NCBI GenBank assembly: GCA_946479855.1
Contig: CAMLHL010000097.1
Location: forward strand, 1 to 7,722
Origin: an uncultured Pseudomonadota bacterium
GTDB taxonomy: Bacteria > Pseudomonadota > Gammaproteobacteria > Burkholderiales > Rhodocyclaceae
DNA: 7,722 bases
Reading direction: 5' to 3'
Shown here: positions 1 through 6,317 of the stretch, piece after piece
Position numbering within the stretch: position 1 is the first letter of the stretch
How the letters are laid out: each line of letters starts with the position of its first letter
The notes under the pieces: model-generated
Told to the model about the DNA's origin: nothing
Seen by the model: only the letters and a program-made list of their open reading frames with translations
Databases searched by the model: none
Position numbers and translations under genes: made by a program

Positions 1-791
1 CGGTCGCCGCCGATCCAGCTGCCGACGCGGAAGAAGGGCGGCAGCGCCCAGATCTTTTCCGGATAGCGTTTCTGCAACTGCTGCGTCGCCTGGATGTAAA
101 GACGCGGCAGCTCGGTGAAAAAGGTTTCCTTGAAATAGGTGATGCCGTTCTTGACCTCGTCGAGCACCTTCAGGCGCACCGGGCGCAGCATGCGCGACTG
201 CCACAGGGTCAGGATGGCGTTGGCCAGCGCCAGGTCGTTGTCGGCTTCCTCGTCCGGCGTCATCTGCAGACGTTCGCGCTGGTCGAGCAGGCGGGCGACG
301 TCGCGGTGATTGCGGATCAGGCTCTGGCGCTGGACTTCGGTCGGATGGGCGGTGAGCACCGGGGCGACCACGGCGTGGGCGAAGAAATCGGCGATGGCCT
401 CGGGGGAGACGGCTGCGGTCGACAATGCATCGAGGGCAAAAACCAGACTGCCCTCGCGCGGCGGTGAGCCGGCCAGGTCGTGGGCGCGGCGCCGGCGGAT
501 GTGGTGCTCGTCTTCGGCGATGTTGGCCAGTTGCAGGAAGTAGCTGAAGGCACGGACGACCGCCTGGGTGGTGTCGCGGGTCAGCGGATCGAGCAGGGTG
601 GCCAGTTCGGCGCGAGCTGCCGGATCGCCGTCGCGGGCGAAACGCACGGCAGTTTGCCGGACGCGCTCGACGATGTTGAAAACCGTTTCGCCTTCCTGTT
701 CGCGGACCGTATCGCCGAGGATGCGACCGAGCAGGCGGATGTCGTTGCGGAGCGGTTCGTCCTTGTTGGTGTCGAGCGCGTGCTGGTGCAT
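1..791 (-). CDS. ppc: Phosphoenolpyruvate carboxylase, N-terminal part (3' end beyond window)
   Basis: PEP carboxylase adds bicarbonate to PEP to give oxaloacetate and phosphate, the cytosolic anaplerotic step that refills the TCA cycle. Residues 1-263 are visible, starting MHQHALDTNKDEPLRNDIRL. The family signature VLTAHPTEVQRQS is present, with the catalytic His at residue 149 (His138 in the E. coli enzyme). The conserved GSWIGGDR segment lies at residues 257-264, where the window cuts the gene; bacterial PEPCs are usually about 880-930 residues, so roughly 70% is missing. The ATG (791-789) directly abuts the TAA of the upstream usp gene with no base between, and an AGGA lies 8 nt upstream inside usp, so the two are probably co-transcribed and translationally coupled. 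No frameshift is seen in the visible part. Family identity is very firm. The role in supporting growth on lactate is inferred from the upstream genes. Confidence 0.96.
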   Translation of the reverse strand, partial: MHQHALDTNKDEPLRNDIRLLGRILGDTVREQEGETVFNIVERVRQTAVRFARDGDPAARAELATLLDPLTRDTTQAVVRAFSYFLQLANIAEDEHHIRRRRAHDLAGSPPREGSLVFALDALSTAAVSPEAIADFFAHAVVAPVLTAHPTEVQRQSLIRNHRDVARLLDQRERLQMTPDEEADNDLALANAILTLWQSRMLRPVRLKVLDEVKNGITYFKETFFTELPRLYIQATQQLQKRYPEKIWALPPFFRVGSWIGGD

Positions 792-1238
792 TTAGTGGTT
801 CCTGACGAGAAGTACGGAGGCGTCGGCGATTTTGGCCAGTTGTTCGGCGACCGAGCCGAGGATCAGCTTGGCCAGGCCGCGCTGGCCGTGGCGGCCAATG
901 ACGATCAGGTCGACGCCGAGCTCAGCGGCCTTGTCGGCCAGGGTTTCCGAGATGCGGCGCTGACGGGCTTCGAGCAGCAGGGTCTCGGCGTTGACGCCGT
1001 TGGCGGATTTCATTGCGTCGTCGAGCAGCTTGCGGCCGGCTTCGGCAATGGCCTGGATGGCATGGTCGATGTTCAGCGACGTGGTGAAGGTCCGGCCGCT
1101 CATGCCCATCAGCGTTTCGTCGGCAACGTGCGTGATGTAGAGCTTGGCATTGCTGGTGCGGGCGATGTGCAGCGCCTCGGCCAGGGCGCAACGGGAGGTT
1201 TCGCTGTCGTCGATGGCGACCATAATGTTCTTGTACAT
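792..1238 (-). CDS. Universal stress protein, UspA family, single domain
   Basis: A 148-residue cytoplasmic Usp protein. Family members often dimerise, and some bind ATP; they are induced by starvation, oxygen limitation or other stress. The N-terminus MYKNIMVAIDDSETSRCAL is the typical first beta strand plus nucleotide-contacting Asp. The ATP-binding signature G-x2-G-x9-G-S is intact near the C-terminus (GRHG, nine residues, GS), followed by the usual VLLVR strand, so this should be an ATP-binding type. Length is normal for one domain. The reading frame stays open upstream to a TTG at 1280, but the ATG at 1238 is preferred: it has AAGGA 7 nt upstream and begins exactly where the Usp fold begins. 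It follows the hemerythrin gene after 108 bp and abuts ppc. The specific stress cannot be read from the sequence. Confidence 0.93.
   Translation of the reverse strand: MYKNIMVAIDDSETSRCALAEALHIARTSNAKLYITHVADETLMGMSGRTFTTSLNIDHAIQAIAEAGRKLLDDAMKSANGVNAETLLLEARQRRISETLADKAAELGVDLIVIGRHGQRGLAKLILGSVAEQLAKIADASVLLVRNH
800..803 (-). promoter_or_regulatory. Ribosome binding site of ppc, inside usp
   Basis: AGGA on the minus strand, 8 nt before the ppc ATG, lying within the last codons of the usp gene. It supports the ATG at 791 and the usp-ppc junction as a coupled pair. Confidence 0.6.
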
Positions 1239-1346
1239 GGACTTTTCCTTAAGTTCGATGAATGGTGCGTACCTTATCAAGTCATAGCCATATTGACTGT
1301 TAGGGAAATCCTCAACATGGCCGCTACCTCTCGGGAAAGCGCATTT
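1239..1346 (-). promoter_or_regulatory. Gap between hemerythrin and usp; possible promoter region
   Basis: This 108-bp stretch is visibly more AT-rich than the genes around it. It holds an imperfect dyad at 1299-1316 (outer GTT/AAC and inner GGGA/TCCT-like arms, one mismatch and one G-T wobble) and a TTGAT pentamer that resembles one half of an FNR/Anr site, without a recognisable second half. A TTGAGG (-35 like) 17 nt before a TATGGC (-10 like) can be drawn on the minus strand, but the -10 is poor. No convincing terminator for the hemerythrin gene is seen, so usp may be read from upstream, from its own promoter, or both. Confidence 0.3.
1246..1250 (-). promoter_or_regulatory. Ribosome binding site of the usp gene
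   Basis: AAGGA on the minus strand, 7 nt before the ATG at 1238. It decides the start in favour of this ATG over the upstream in-frame TTG at 1280, which would add 14 residues not typical of the Usp fold. Confidence 0.65.
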
Positions 1347-1820
1347 TTACGGGGTACGCTGCGGGCCGGCTGCCGTCTCGGCGTAGCTGCCCGGGTGGGC
1401 ATTGCGAAGTTTTGACTGATAGGCCTCGTAAGCGATCACCGTCGGGATGTATTGCGTGTCGACATGCCGGATGTGATTGTAGAACCAGCCGTTGATCAGG
1501 GCTTCGACGCGGCTGGCCACCTGATCGAGGGTCAGGTGCCGGGCCTCCTGAAGCAGGTCGCGCAGCATCTTGCGGAATTCGAGGTGAGCCTGGCGGTGGG
1601 CTTCGATATCCGGATAGCTGATTTTGACCAGGAGTTCTTCTTCGTCGCGCAGGTGCACATTGGCGTAGTCGCAGAGAATGTTCAGGGCCTTCATCACCCG
1701 GATATCATCGCCCTGGCCGCGGAAGCTGGCGGCCAGTTCAAATAGTGCCCGGTGCTGGTTATCGATTTCAGGGATGCCGAACTCGATGCTCGGCGACCAG
1801 GCGTTGACGCGACTATCCAT
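1347..1820 (-). CDS. Bacteriohemerythrin (non-haem di-iron oxygen-binding protein)
   Basis: A 157-residue single-domain hemerythrin, a four-helix bundle whose di-iron centre binds oxygen reversibly; bacterial members are proposed to store, deliver or sense oxygen, or to handle iron or NO. All seven expected iron ligands are present: H23 (IDNQH), H56 and E60 (HxxxE), H75 and H79 (HxxxH), and H116 with D121 (HIxxxD). The N-terminal W8 and the GIPEIDNQHRALF segment are classic. There is no signal peptide, membrane segment or fused signalling domain, so it is a free cytoplasmic protein. About 33 residues follow the last ligand motif, rich in Ala, Gly and Pro at the end. The ATG has AAGGA 8 nt upstream; a second AAGGA touches the ATG and is too close to act. 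It follows dld after 115 bp. Family is firm; physiological role is not. Confidence 0.95.
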   Translation of the reverse strand: MDSRVNAWSPSIEFGIPEIDNQHRALFELAASFRGQGDDIRVMKALNILCDYANVHLRDEEELLVKISYPDIEAHRQAHLEFRKMLRDLLQEARHLTLDQVASRVEALINGWFYNHIRHVDTQYIPTVIAYEAYQSKLRNAHPGSYAETAAGPQRTP

Positions 1821-1828
1821 TCCTTGAG

Positions 1829-1833
1829 TCCTT
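1829..1833 (-). promoter_or_regulatory. Ribosome binding site of the hemerythrin gene
   Basis: AAGGA on the minus strand, 8 nt before the ATG at 1820. It is part of a short tandem repeat, TCAAGGA twice (1821-1827 and 1829-1835); only the upstream copy has usable spacing. Confidence 0.6.
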
Positions 1834-1835
1834 GA

Positions 1836-1860
1836 CGTATTTTCGACAAAGGAAAATACG
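1836..1860. repeat. Perfect 9-bp inverted repeat with 7-nt loop upstream of hemerythrin
   Basis: The arms CGTATTTTC (1836-1844) and GAAAATACG (1852-1860) are exact reverse complements around a 7-nt centre. It ends 15 bp before the hemerythrin ATG and abuts the SD region. No run of T follows it on the minus strand, so it is not a normal terminator of dld. It could be a repressor or activator operator for the hemerythrin gene, or an mRNA hairpin in its leader that affects translation. The AT-rich arms contrast with the GC-rich surroundings. I do not match it to a known regulator. Confidence 0.5.
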
Positions 1861-1868
1861 ACTCAGCG

Positions 1869-1891
1869 CCGCCGATTTGGTTCGTCGGCGG
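1869..1891 (-). terminator. GC-rich hairpin after dld, possible weak terminator
   Basis: On the minus strand CCGCCGA and TCGGCGG form a perfect 7-bp stem with a 9-nt loop, starting 44 bp after the dld stop. The nearest T run (TTTT in CGTATTTTC) lies over ten bases beyond the stem, so this is at best a weak intrinsic terminator or an RNA-end-stabilising hairpin. It may reduce read-through from dld into the hemerythrin gene. Confidence 0.3.
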
Positions 1892-1935
1892 GCCGAAAAT
1901 TCAAGGCCACGGCACCGGCCCGGTCTGACATCCCA

Positions 1936-4704
1936 TCAGCAGCCGTTCTCCTGCGGTCGACTGCATTTTTCGAGCAAATAAGCGATCGACTGGTAGGTGC
2001 GCCCGGTTTCGGCGGTCAGGCCGATTTCGCAGGTGCGGTTGGTCGACACGCCGCAGGCGCAGCTGGCCGGCAGCTCGTCGTGGATCTTGCGCAGGGCATG
2101 CCGGTTCAGTTCCGGGACGACGAAGCCGCGGTCGCCGGCAAAGCCGCAGCAGGTGACCCCGGCCGGCTCGACGACCTGTTCGGCGCAGGCGGCGAGCAGC
2201 TTCTTCAACTTGGCGTCGGAGCCGGTCTTTTTAACGCTGCAATTGACGTGCAGGGCGATCGGGCCGGGTTGTTTGCTGATGACCAGGCGCGGCAGCAGGG
2301 CGTCGTGGGCGAATTCGTGGAAGTCGTAGAGCTTGAGACGGCCGGCCAGATGCTTCTGCATGCGGGCGGTGCAGGTGCTGGCGTCCATGATCACCGGGTA
2401 CTTGCCGTTTTTGGAGGCCTTGATCAGCGCCGATTCGAGGGCCTCCGACATGGCCTCGGCTTCTTCTTCCATGCCCTTGCTGGCCAGCATCTGGCCGCAG
2501 CACAGTTGGTCGAAACCGTCGGGCAGGATGGGGGCGTAACCGGCCCGGACCAGCAGTTCGCTGACGACGTCGCCGAGCTGGGCTTCATCGCCGTTGGCCG
2601 GGCCGAAAATGCGGCCACCGCAGGCCGGGAAGTAAACCACGGGGTCGCCCTGGCTGGGGCGGGCGATTGGCGATCTGCCGGCGTGCGGCATGTTCTTCTT
2701 CCAGGCGCCGCCGGACAGGCGGCTGAGGAAATTGTCGCCGAGGACGCCGGAAACGGCATGGCCGACCTTGAGGCCGAGGCGCGAGGCGTTGGCCAGCGTG
2801 GCGAAATTGTTGCCGGTCCAGGCATTGACCGCGCGGGCCGTATCGCCGAGTTTGCGGCCGCGCAGGCGGCGGGTCAGGTCGCCGGTGTCGATGCCGACCG
2901 GGCAGGCCGTCGAACACAGGCCACAACCGGCACAGGTGTCGAGGCCCATGTAGGGGTAGTCCTCGCCGATGCTGCCGGCCGGCTCGCCGGCCGCGGCGCG
3001 GCGGGCCAGTTCGCGGACGCTGACGATGCGCTGGCGCGGCGACAGGGTCAGCTGGTGCGAGGGGCAGAGCGGTTCGCAGAAACCGCATTCGATACAGCGG
3101 TCGACGATGTCGTCGGCGGCCGGCATCGGCTTGAGGTTTTCGAGGTGGGCGTGGGGGTTGTCGTTGAGAATGACCCCGGGGTTGAGCCGGTTCTCCGGGT
3201 CGAACAGGCGCTTGATCTTGCGCATCAGGTCGGCCGCCTCCTTGCCCCATTCCAGCTCGACGAAGGGCGCCATGTTGCGGCCGGTGCCGTGTTCGGCCTT
3301 CAGCGAGCCGTCGTATTTGCCGACGACCAGTTGGCAGACGTCGTCCATGAAGCGGGCGTAACGGTCGATCTCGGCCGGGTCGCCGAAATCCTGGGTGAAC
3401 ACGAAGTGCAGGTTGCCCTCCAGCGCGTGGCCGAAAATGATCGCCTCGTGGTAGCCGTGGTGGCGCAGCAGGGCCTGCAGGTCGAGCGTCGCATCGGCCA
3501 GCGAGGCGATCGGGAAGGCGACGTCCTCGATGATCACCGTCGTGCCGGTGCGGCGCATGGCGCCGACCGAGGGGAAGGTGCCCTTGCGGACTTTCCAGTA
3601 CATCTCGCAGGTCGCCGGATCGGTCGAGAAAACCATCGGCTCGACGGTGGCGATCCCGGCCATGGCCGTATGGACGGCCGAAATTCGCTCCTTCAGGCCG
3701 TCGACCGTAGCGTTCCGCACTTCGATCAGCAGCGCCGCCGCCGCCTCGCCGAGCTGGCGGATCACCGGCGGCAGGCCGGGCTTGTTTTCGACCGAGTGCA
3801 GGGCCGGGCGGTCGAGCAGTTCGACCGCCGAGACCGGCTGCGGTTTCAAGCGGATGACCGCCTCGCAGGCGGTGCGGATATCCGGGAAGAAAACCAGGGC
3901 GCTGGCCTTGCACGGGTCTTCGACGACGGTGTTGTAGGTGACGCGCGAGATGAAGCCGAGCGTGCCTTCGGAGCCGATCATCAGGTGGCTGAGGATGTCG
4001 ATCGGGTCCTCGAAGTCGACCAGCGCGTTGAGGCTGTAGCCGGTGGTGTTCTTGATCTTGAACTTGTGGCGGATGCGCTCGGCCAGCTTGGCATTGGCGC
4101 GGGTGTCTCGGCCCAGGCGCTCCAGCTCGCCGAGCAGCACGGCATGCGATTTCGAGAAGGCGTCGACGCTGAGCGGGTCTTCGCTGTCGAGGACGGTGCC
4201 GTCGGCCAGCATGACGCGCAGGCCGGCCAGCGTCCGGTAGCTGTTCTGGGCCGTGCCGCAGCACATGCCGGAGGCGTTGTTGGCGGCGATGCCGCCGATC
4301 TTGCAGGCATTGATCGAGGCCGGGTCGGGACCGATCTTGCGGCCGTGCGGGGCGAGGCGGCGATTGACTTCACCGCCGACCATGCCGGGACCGGCCTTAA
4401 CCTTGCTGGCATCGGCATTCAGTTCGCAGGTGGCGAAGCCTTCGCCGACCAGGGCCAGGACGCCGTTGGTGATCGCCTGGCCGGACAGGCTGGTGCCGGC
4501 GGCGCGGAAGGTGACGGGGGTGTTGTGCTGTCTTGCCGTCTGCAGCACTGAACGGACATCGGCTTCGGATTCGACGACGGCGATGACTTGCGGCGTCAGG
4601 CGGTAGAAGCTGGCGTCGGTGCCGTAAGCGAGGCGGCGCAGGTCGTCGACGATGATCTGGTTGGCCGGGAGGTATTGGCTGAGGTGCTGGATGAGTTCGC
4701 TCAT
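1936..4704 (-). CDS. dld: FAD-linked and Fe-S D-lactate dehydrogenase, Dld-II type
   Basis: A 922-residue fusion of a GlcD-like flavoprotein and a GlcF-like Fe-S/CCG protein, predicted to oxidise D-lactate to pyruvate and pass electrons towards quinone. In order: PCMH-type FAD domain with RAAGTSLSGQA (67-77), GPDPAS (125-130) and GGIAANNASG (137-146); FAD-oxidase C-terminal domain with the H426-x6-H433 pair in GHALEGNLH, a likely metal site, and EHGTG (471-475); two 4Fe-4S motifs, C537/C540/C543/C547 and C591/C594/C597/C601; then two cysteine-rich CCG motifs at 735-737 and 852-854. No transmembrane segment is seen, so it is a soluble or peripheral membrane enzyme. It is close in length to the Shewanella Dld-II (about 930 residues), which also neighbours lldEFG. 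Relatives such as E. coli YdiJ act on D-2-hydroxyglutarate, so substrate rests mainly on context. The ATG at 4704 lacks a good SD. Confidence 0.9.
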   Translation of the reverse strand: MSELIQHLSQYLPANQIIVDDLRRLAYGTDASFYRLTPQVIAVVESEADVRSVLQTARQHNTPVTFRAAGTSLSGQAITNGVLALVGEGFATCELNADASKVKAGPGMVGGEVNRRLAPHGRKIGPDPASINACKIGGIAANNASGMCCGTAQNSYRTLAGLRVMLADGTVLDSEDPLSVDAFSKSHAVLLGELERLGRDTRANAKLAERIRHKFKIKNTTGYSLNALVDFEDPIDILSHLMIGSEGTLGFISRVTYNTVVEDPCKASALVFFPDIRTACEAVIRLKPQPVSAVELLDRPALHSVENKPGLPPVIRQLGEAAAALLIEVRNATVDGLKERISAVHTAMAGIATVEPMVFSTDPATCEMYWKVRKGTFPSVGAMRRTGTTVIIEDVAFPIASLADATLDLQALLRHHGYHEAIIFGHALEGNLHFVFTQDFGDPAEIDRYARFMDDVCQLVVGKYDGSLKAEHGTGRNMAPFVELEWGKEAADLMRKIKRLFDPENRLNPGVILNDNPHAHLENLKPMPAADDIVDRCIECGFCEPLCPSHQLTLSPRQRIVSVRELARRAAAGEPAGSIGEDYPYMGLDTCAGCGLCSTACPVGIDTGDLTRRLRGRKLGDTARAVNAWTGNNFATLANASRLGLKVGHAVSGVLGDNFLSRLSGGAWKKNMPHAGRSPIARPSQGDPVVYFPACGGRIFGPANGDEAQLGDVVSELLVRAGYAPILPDGFDQLCCGQMLASKGMEEEAEAMSEALESALIKASKNGKYPVIMDASTCTARMQKHLAGRLKLYDFHEFAHDALLPRLVISKQPGPIALHVNCSVKKTGSDAKLKKLLAACAEQVVEPAGVTCCGFAGDRGFVVPELNRHALRKIHDELPASCACGVSTNRTCEIGLTAETGRTYQSIAYLLEKCSRPQENGC

Positions 4705-4747
4705 GGCTGGTTTGTCTCGGTTTGTTCGTGCGTTTTGCTTGTTGGGC
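4705..4747 (-). promoter_or_regulatory. Uridine-free, CA-rich leader of dld with tandem ACAAACC
   Basis: The 43 bases just before the dld ATG contain no T on the minus strand and are rich in A and C. They include ACAAACC twice, exactly 10 bp apart (4719-4725 and 4709-4715 as complement), the nearer copy sitting where an SD would be. No AGGA or GGAG occurs at usable spacing. Such a leader would be largely unstructured and might promote ribosome loading without SD pairing, or bind an RNA-binding protein. What is seen is the composition and the repeat; the function is inference. Confidence 0.4.
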
Positions 4748-4770
4748 AGAGGGGGCCGCTTGGTTGACGT

Positions 4771-4850
4771 TGGGTTCTGTCCTTGCGGGTCGCCTTCCTG
4801 TCTTTCGGCGAAGGAAAAGAAAGTACCTCCGCCGGACCGGCGAAAACCCT
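4771..4850. repeat. Dispersed-repeat-like intergenic segment
   Basis: Between lldF and dld lies a segment with the pattern (minus strand) AGGGTTTTCGCCGG, GGTACTTTCTTTT, CTTCGCCGAAAG, GGCGACCCGCAAGG. From memory, this TACTTTCTTTT / TTCGCC / AAAG pattern recurs in intergenic DNA of many Betaproteobacteria as a degenerate palindromic repeat; I cannot search to confirm it. The dyad around 4793-4823 is imperfect. Only one copy occurs in the window. It splits the lactate genes into lldEGF and dld blocks and may be a late insertion into a once tighter operon. Confidence 0.4.
4830..4842 (-). terminator. Short GC hairpin followed by T-rich stretch after lldF
   Basis: CGCCG and CGGCG arms around a 3-nt loop, 32 bp after the lldF stop, followed on the minus strand by GAGGTACTTTCTTTTCC. 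The stem is only 5 bp and the T run is interrupted and offset by several bases, so termination would be partial at most. It lies inside the repeat-like segment. Confidence 0.25.
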
Positions 4851-4874
4851 CGCTAGTGAAGGCAACCCCGCCAT

Positions 4875-6317
4875 TTAGCCGCGTTCCTTCAACATATCCC
4901 GCAAGCGCTTAGGGGCCGGCTTCAACGGCACTCGCACCGACGTCCACGCCCCCTGTCGGGAAGGTGCCCAGCGCCCGAAGCGGCTCATCAGCCAGGAGGT
5001 CATCCGATACCTGGCCGGCGAGCGATAAACAAAGGCCCAGCCCTGCCAAACAGCGGTCATCAGCCGGCTATACCCCGCCCCCTGCCCACGCATCACCGGA
5101 TTGGCATGCGGCGCCGAGAAAGCTTCTTCACGCAGCCGCATCAGCAATTCCGGAATCGGAATCTTGACCGGGCAGACCTCGCCGCAGGCGCCGCACAGCG
5201 ACGATGCGGTGGCCATGGAGGAGGTCGCTTCCAGCCCCAGCATGTGCGGCGAGATGATCTTGCCGATCGGGCCGGGGTAGGTGGTGCCGTAGGCGTGGCC
5301 GCCGATCCGCGTGTAGACCGGGCAGTGGTTCATGCAGGCGCCGCAGCGGATGCATTGCAGGGTCTTGCGCAGCTGTTCGTCGGAATAGGCCTGGCTGCGG
5401 CCGTTGTCGAGCAGGACCAGATGCACCTCGCCGGGACCGTCTTTTTCGCCGGGTTTTCTCGGGCCGGAGATCATGTTGAAGTAGGTCGAGATATTCTGGC
5501 CGGTCGCCGAGCGGGTCAACAGCGAGAGCAGTGGCGGCACGTGCTCGAGCTTCTCGACGATCTTCTCGATGCCGGTGATCGCGATATGCACGGCCGGCGC
5601 TGTGGTGCACATCCGGCCGTTGCCTTCGTTCTCGACCAGGCACAGGGTGCCGGTTTCGGCGACGGCGAAATTGACGCCGGAGAGGCCGATGTCGGCCTCC
5701 AAAAACTTTTGCCGCAGCACGTTGCGGCCGATCTGGATCAGCGCATCGACGTTGTCGGTGTAATCGACGCCTTCGACCTTGTCGGCGAACAGTTGGGCGA
5801 TTTCCTGCTTGGTCTTGTGGATGGCCGGCATGATGATGTGCGACGGCTTTTCGCCGGCCAGCTGGACGATGTATTCGCCCATGTCGGATTCCAGCGCACC
5901 GATGCCGGCCGCTTCGGCGGCGTGGTTGAGCTCGATTTCCTCGCTGACCATCGACTTGCCCTTGACCATCAGTTTGGCCGAGTGTTGCTGGCAGATGCCG
6001 AGGATGATGGCGTTGGCTTCGTCCGGCGTTTCGGCCCAATGGACCTGGACGCCGTTGGCGGTCAGCCTGGCTTCGAGTTGTTCAAGCAGGGTCGGCAGCT
6101 TGGCGAGGTTGTACTGGCGGATACTTTCGCCCAGCGTGCGCAGGCTTTCCAGTTCCTCGGGATCGGGGAACTGGGCGGCACGCTTGCTCATCAGGAAATC
6201 CATCGCACCGCGAAAACTCTGGCGCAGGAAGGGATTGTCGACGACATCCTTGGCCCGGGCGCGGAAGCCGACCGAAGGCATGAAGTGCAGGGTGTGCGGG
6301 GTCTGCGGGGCGCTCAT
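4875..6317 (-). CDS. lldF: L-lactate oxidation iron-sulfur protein LldF/LutB
   Basis: The large Fe-S subunit of the LldEFG/LutABC system, which oxidises L-lactate to pyruvate; it probably carries electrons onward to the respiratory chain. It has 480 residues, normal for the family. A LUD domain fills about residues 70-310, with AETGT at 220-224 and the ISGPRKPGEKDGPGEVH stretch. A ferredoxin-like part follows: C322/C325/C328/C332-P, then C375/C378/C382-P, the spacing usual in LutB. The C-terminal 90 or so residues match the Trp-rich tail of LutB proteins (ANPVMRGQGAGYSRLM onward). No clear membrane helix. The ATG overlaps the lldG stop as ATGA, with GAGGAG 8 nt upstream. It comes last of the three lld genes here, whereas in Bacillus the LutB gene is in the middle. 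All expected cysteines are present. Confidence 0.94.
   Translation of the reverse strand: MSAPQTPHTLHFMPSVGFRARAKDVVDNPFLRQSFRGAMDFLMSKRAAQFPDPEELESLRTLGESIRQYNLAKLPTLLEQLEARLTANGVQVHWAETPDEANAIILGICQQHSAKLMVKGKSMVSEEIELNHAAEAAGIGALESDMGEYIVQLAGEKPSHIIMPAIHKTKQEIAQLFADKVEGVDYTDNVDALIQIGRNVLRQKFLEADIGLSGVNFAVAETGTLCLVENEGNGRMCTTAPAVHIAITGIEKIVEKLEHVPPLLSLLTRSATGQNISTYFNMISGPRKPGEKDGPGEVHLVLLDNGRSQAYSDEQLRKTLQCIRCGACMNHCPVYTRIGGHAYGTTYPGPIGKIISPHMLGLEATSSMATASSLCGACGEVCPVKIPIPELLMRLREEAFSAPHANPVMRGQGAGYSRLMTAVWQGWAFVYRSPARYRMTSWLMSRFGRWAPSRQGAWTSVRVPLKPAPKRLRDMLKERG

Noticed and set aside
1239..1280. TTG start at 1280 for the Usp protein
   Set aside because: It adds 14 residues not typical of the Usp fold, while the ATG at 1238 has AAGGA at good spacing.
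480..1415. Plus-strand open frame crossing ppc, usp and the hemerythrin end
   Set aside because: It runs antisense through three genes with clear family signatures and across a gap; composition is that of a shadow.
1836..1860. The 9-bp inverted repeat as the dld terminator
   Set aside because: No T run follows the second arm on the minus strand, and the stem is AT-rich; an operator or leader hairpin fits better.
2080..4551. Very long open frame on the plus strand opposite dld (over 800 codons)
   Set aside because: Its protein is a low-complexity mix of Ala, Gly, Val, Asp and Arg without domains, and it lies exactly opposite a gene with intact motifs. Stop codons are scarce on the antisense strand of GC-rich coding DNA, so this is a shadow.
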